Positions 61,682 to 64,000 of a stretch of 64,000 nt of DNA are shown here, one piece after another. How positions within the stretch are numbered: the first letter of the stretch is position 1; each line of letters starts with the position of its first letter. The notes below the pieces were generated by a model, which was not told the origin of the DNA, ran no database searches, and saw only the letters and a program-made list of their open reading frames with translations. Location of the stretch: NCBI RefSeq assembly GCF_000472505.1, contig NZ_AWZR01000001.1:425693-489692 (forward strand), written 5' to 3'. Source of the stretch: Luteimonas sp. J29. Lineage in GTDB: Bacteria; Pseudomonadota; Gammaproteobacteria; Xanthomonadales; Xanthomonadaceae. A program made the position numbers and the translations under genes.

Positions 61682-61891
61682 ATGTCTGAGCGTCAAACCG
61701 GCACCGTCAAGTGGTTCAACGATGCCAAGGGCTTCGGCTTCATCACCCCGCAGAGCGGTGCCGACCTGTTCGTGCACTTCCGTTCCATCCAGGGCAGTGG
61801 CTTCAAGTCGCTGCAGGAAGGACAGCAGGTGTCGTTCAAGGTCGTGCAGGGCCAGAAGGGCCTGCAGGCCGAGGAAGTCCAGGCGCAGTAA
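61682..61891 (+). CDS. Cold-shock protein (CspA family)
   Basis: A 69-residue single OB-fold nucleic-acid chaperone with RNP1 'KGFGFI' (16-21) and RNP2 'LFVHF' (29-33). Start '[20 protein letters not shown]' is typical. It stands alone with its own terminator. The serine in 'FRSI' replaces the more common 'FSAI'. Confidence 0.96.
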   Translation: MSERQTGTVKWFNDAKGFGFITPQSGADLFVHFRSIQGSGFKSLQEGQQVSFKVVQGQKGLQAEEVQAQ

Positions 61892-61930
61892 GCCTGGCGC
61901 CAAGCCTGGACCGCAGTCGCGGTCGACACC

Positions 61931-61967
61931 GGACCCCGGGCGGCGACGCCCGGGGTCCGTGCTTTTT
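61931..61967 (+). terminator. Intrinsic terminator of the cold-shock gene
   Basis: A perfect 12-bp stem (GGACCCCGGGCG/CGCCCGGGGTCC) with a GCGA loop followed by GTGCTTTTT, 40 bp after the stop codon. Confidence 0.9.
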
Positions 61968-62027
61968 CGCGGGGCGGTTTCGCGCGGGCGCTCCGCGGCG
62001 ATACCCGTCACGGCACGCGTGCGTGCG

Positions 62028-62471
62028 CTACGCGCCGGCGGCGATCCGGCGGACCAGCCTGGCCTGCAGTTGTTCGAGCTCGCCGCGGTCGCCCTGCTGC
62101 GCGGCGTGGACGCGCATGTCCTGTCCCGCGTAGCGCGGGACGATGTGCACGTGGATGTGGAACACGGTCTGTCCCGCGGCGGCGCCGTTGAACTGCGCCA
62201 CCTGCACGCCGTCGGGCTGCAGCTCGTCGACGATCGCGCGGGTCAGCCGTTGCACCACCACCATCACCTTGCACAGCGCATCGGTGTCCACGTCGAGCAG
62301 GTTGCAGGCGGCCGAGCGCCTGGGGATCACCAGGGTGTGGCCGAAGGACTGCGGATACAGGTCCAGGAAGGCCAGGACGTCGTCGTCCTCGTAGATCCGG
62401 TAGCAGGGCGCCTCGCCGCGGATGATCCGCGCGAAGATGTTCTGCGGGTCGTAGGCATCGGTCAGGCTCAT
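62028..62471 (-). CDS. HIT family nucleotide hydrolase/transferase
   Basis: A 147-residue protein with the histidine triad 'HIHVHIVPR' (H105, H107, H109) and 'QSFGHTLVIPRRSAACNLLD'. Related proteins split AMP from small conjugates. The ATG at 62471 matches the family N-terminus 'YDPQNIFARIIRGEAPCYRI'. Separate transcription unit with 136 bp between it and the cold-shock gene. Confidence 0.93.
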   Translation of the reverse strand: MSLTDAYDPQNIFARIIRGEAPCYRIYEDDDVLAFLDLYPQSFGHTLVIPRRSAACNLLDVDTDALCKVMVVVQRLTRAIVDELQPDGVQVAQFNGAAAGQTVFHIHVHIVPRYAGQDMRVHAAQQGDRGELEQLQARLVRRIAAGA

Positions 62472-62715
62472 CGGCGGCTCCTCGATCGCCGGGGTGGCGC
62501 GGCGACCGCGCCGGGACTGCGGCCATCGCGCAAGGGTCGTGCGCAGTATCGTCCATCGCCCGTGGCGGGAGCCGTGCCGCGCATCGCTGCACAGGCCTTC
62601 GGTGTCTGCACACCGCTGCACTCCCCGGCCGGCGTCCGGGTCCGGCCATCCAGGCGCGCGCGACCGGGTGCGCGACCAGCGCGGCAGGCAGGGCCTGGAG
62701 ATCATCGCGCGCCGC

Positions 62716-62943
62716 TCAGTCCAGGCGCGCGGCGTAGTCGTCGCGGACGTAGCGGTTGAGGTAGGTGTTCAGCCCGGTGCCGGCCTCGGCCAGGCGCTGC
62801 ATCTGCATCACGTGCAGCGCGCCCGGGTGGCGCGCGTCGTAGCGGTAGGTGCCGCCGCGCCGGAAGCGGATGTCGATCCAGCCCGGCCCGCAGGCGTAGG
62901 CGACGATGCCCGAGTCGCCCCCGGTCGAGCGGTACGGCTGCAT
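62716..62943 (-). CDS. KTSC domain-containing small protein
   Basis: A 75-residue protein matching the KTSC pattern: 'GIVAYACGPGWIDIRFRRGG' then 'YRYDARHPGALHVMQMQRLA' and 'GTGLNTYLNRYVRDDYA'. KTSC domains are small beta/alpha modules of unclear, possibly RNA-related, function. I chose the ATG at 62943; another in-frame ATG at 62964 would add seven residues. Confidence 0.75.
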   Translation of the reverse strand: MQPYRSTGGDSGIVAYACGPGWIDIRFRRGGTYRYDARHPGALHVMQMQRLAEAGTGLNTYLNRYVRDDYAARLD

Positions 62944-63033
62944 CGCGGTCCTGGCCCTGCCCATGATGGCGAGGCTGCCAGCCCCGCGCGCACGGACGCG
63001 TGAGCGCAAGGTCGGCAGTTGGATTCCGGAAGA

Positions 63034-63051
63034 CCCCCGCCGGGGCGGGGG
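63034..63051 (-). terminator. GC hairpin after the autotransporter gene
   Basis: CCCCCGCC/GGCGGGGG forms an 8-bp stem with a 2-base loop 30 bp downstream of the minus-strand stop codon. The following sequence (GTCTTCC) has only a weak T-run, so function as a terminator is uncertain. Confidence 0.4.
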
Positions 63052-63080
63052 CCTGTGTTCCCGGCACGGCCAGGGCGTGC

Positions 63081-64000
63081 TCAGAGGTCGATGCCGAAGC
63101 CGAGGCCGGCCGAGCGTTCGTCGCCGCTGAACGCACCGCCGAGCGAGAACGACGCGCGACCCACGCGCTTGCCGTAGCCCACCGACAGCCCGCGCTCGCC
63201 GCCCTGGAAGCCCACGCCCACGGCGACGCGCCCGCGTTCGCTGCCGGCGCCGGCCGCGTTGATCGCCATGTTGAGCATGGCCGTGCCCATCGCGCCCATG
63301 CGGTCGATGCGGCGGTCCTGGCGGTGCAGGCGGCGGTCGAGCTGGTCGAAGCGGTCCTCCAGCACGGCCATGCGGTCGTTGAGCCCGCCCGCGTCGAAGC
63401 CGATCAGCTGCTGGATCGCCGTGTCGGTGTAGCGGTTGGCCGAGCTCAGCGTGGCCGCGTCGCCGCTGTCCATGTCCTCGCGGATCGCCACTTCGCGCTC
63501 GTCCGTATACGCACCGGCCGAGGCCAGGGTGGCGGTGTCGCCCGCCTCGGAGACCTCGCCGGCAATGGCCTGCACCTGCGCCTCGGTCAGGCCGTCCCCG
63601 CCGCCGGCCGGGCCGGGCGGTCCGACCAGCGACGCCAGCCAGTCGTCCTCGCTGCCGGTGTAGCCGTTGCCCACCGCCACCTCGTAGGCGCTCAGCCCGC
63701 GCGGCCCGGGCGTGCCGCCCGGCGTGGATTCGAGAATGCCGACGCGTTCGTCCAGGCCCGCGAGCGCACCATCGACGGCCGCGAACGCATCGCCCACCGA
63801 GCCGTGGCTGCTGCCCTGGACCACGAACGCCGGCGCCGTCCAGGCACCGCCCGCGAACGCCGCGCCGCCGCCGAGGTAGGACGCGACGGTGCTGCCCATC
63901 GCGTGCAGCTGGGCCACGTTCACCGCATCGGTGGCTGCCGTGCCGGCGGCGACGCGGACCAGCCGCCGCTCGCTGCCCGCGTCGCCGAAGGACACGGTAT
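63081..64000 (-). CDS. Trimeric autotransporter adhesin (YadA-like), C-terminal part
   Basis: The 5' end lies beyond the window; 306 C-terminal residues are seen. They comprise a YadA-like stalk/head motif ('AATDAVNVAQLHAMGS'), a segment with collagen-like 'GPPGPAG' and 'GLSAYEVAVGNGYTGSEDDW', a coiled coil ('LNDRMAVLEDRFDQLDRRLH') and the four-strand YadA anchor ending 'SAGLGFGIDL'. It would mediate adhesion or biofilm formation at the cell surface. No start codon is assigned. Confidence 0.9.
   Translation of the reverse strand, partial: TVSFGDAGSERRLVRVAAGTAATDAVNVAQLHAMGSTVASYLGGGAAFAGGAWTAPAFVVQGSSHGSVGDAFAAVDGALAGLDERVGILESTPGGTPGPRGLSAYEVAVGNGYTGSEDDWLASLVGPPGPAGGGDGLTEAQVQAIAGEVSEAGDTATLASAGAYTDEREVAIREDMDSGDAATLSSANRYTDTAIQQLIGFDAGGLNDRMAVLEDRFDQLDRRLHRQDRRIDRMGAMGTAMLNMAINAAGAGSERGRVAVGVGFQGGERGLSVGYGKRVGRASFSLGGAFSGDERSAGLGFGIDL

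Overview
This is a very GC-rich gammaproteobacterial chromosome segment with a strong third-position GC bias. Several things point to the Xanthomonadaceae/Lysobacteraceae (Xanthomonas, Lysobacter or Luteimonas-like): a copLAB copper locus, rho-trxA divergent from rhlB, adjacent cutA-dsbD-tlpA, accCB-aroQ, a groESL operon with both a sigma32-like promoter and CIRCE, and the GTAGGAGCGGCTTCAGCCGC-type REP palindrome. The genus cannot be fixed from the sequence alone. I saw no rRNA, tRNA, CRISPR array, transposase or replication origin.

Region 1 (1-18024) is a compact lignin-aromatic catabolic island. Ferulate/coumarate side-chain removal (ech, partial; vdh; an acyl-CoA dehydrogenase) produces vanillate or 4-hydroxybenzoate. 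VanAB and PobA convert these to protocatechuate. An operon-like series (MFS transporter, ModA-like protein, ligJ, ligK, a 6PGDH-like enzyme, ligI, ligA, ligB, ligC) carries the protocatechuate 4,5-cleavage route to pyruvate and oxaloacetate. TetR, AraC (PobR-like) and LysR regulators are interspersed, and two families of palindromic operators recur in the promoters. The oxalomesaconate tautomerase (LigU/GalD) is not in the window, while two operon members have no assigned step.

Region 2 (18228-31455) holds yggS, hemF, a secreted S9 peptidase, ycgL overlapping a membrane-anchored ankyrin giant, a lower-GC islet with a phospholipase A2-like protein and a lipoprotein gene cut by an in-frame amber codon, a TonB-C-like protein, a GAF protein and rho.

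Region 3 (31694-44227) is mostly housekeeping: trxA, rhlB, ftsEX, a double-receiver protein, ung, copLAB, accCB-aroQ and a GST.

Region 4 (44330-64000) has a MerR/aminotransferase pair, cutA-dsbD-tlpA thiol redox, an uncharacterised GNAT plus membrane-protein pair, pagL, dadA-alr with a divergent Lrp regulator, groESL, a secreted protein and a lipoprotein of unknown role, a divergent aat, a cold-shock gene, HIT and KTSC proteins, and the C-terminal part of a trimeric autotransporter running off the end.

Three dispersed copies of a nested-hairpin repeat (20040, 55685, 56004) and one REP palindrome (37457) occupy intergenic space. The most promising unexplained items are the PLA2-like/lipoprotein pair with its amber stop, the repeat family, the shared operators of the catabolic island, and the unassigned genes in the lig operon.
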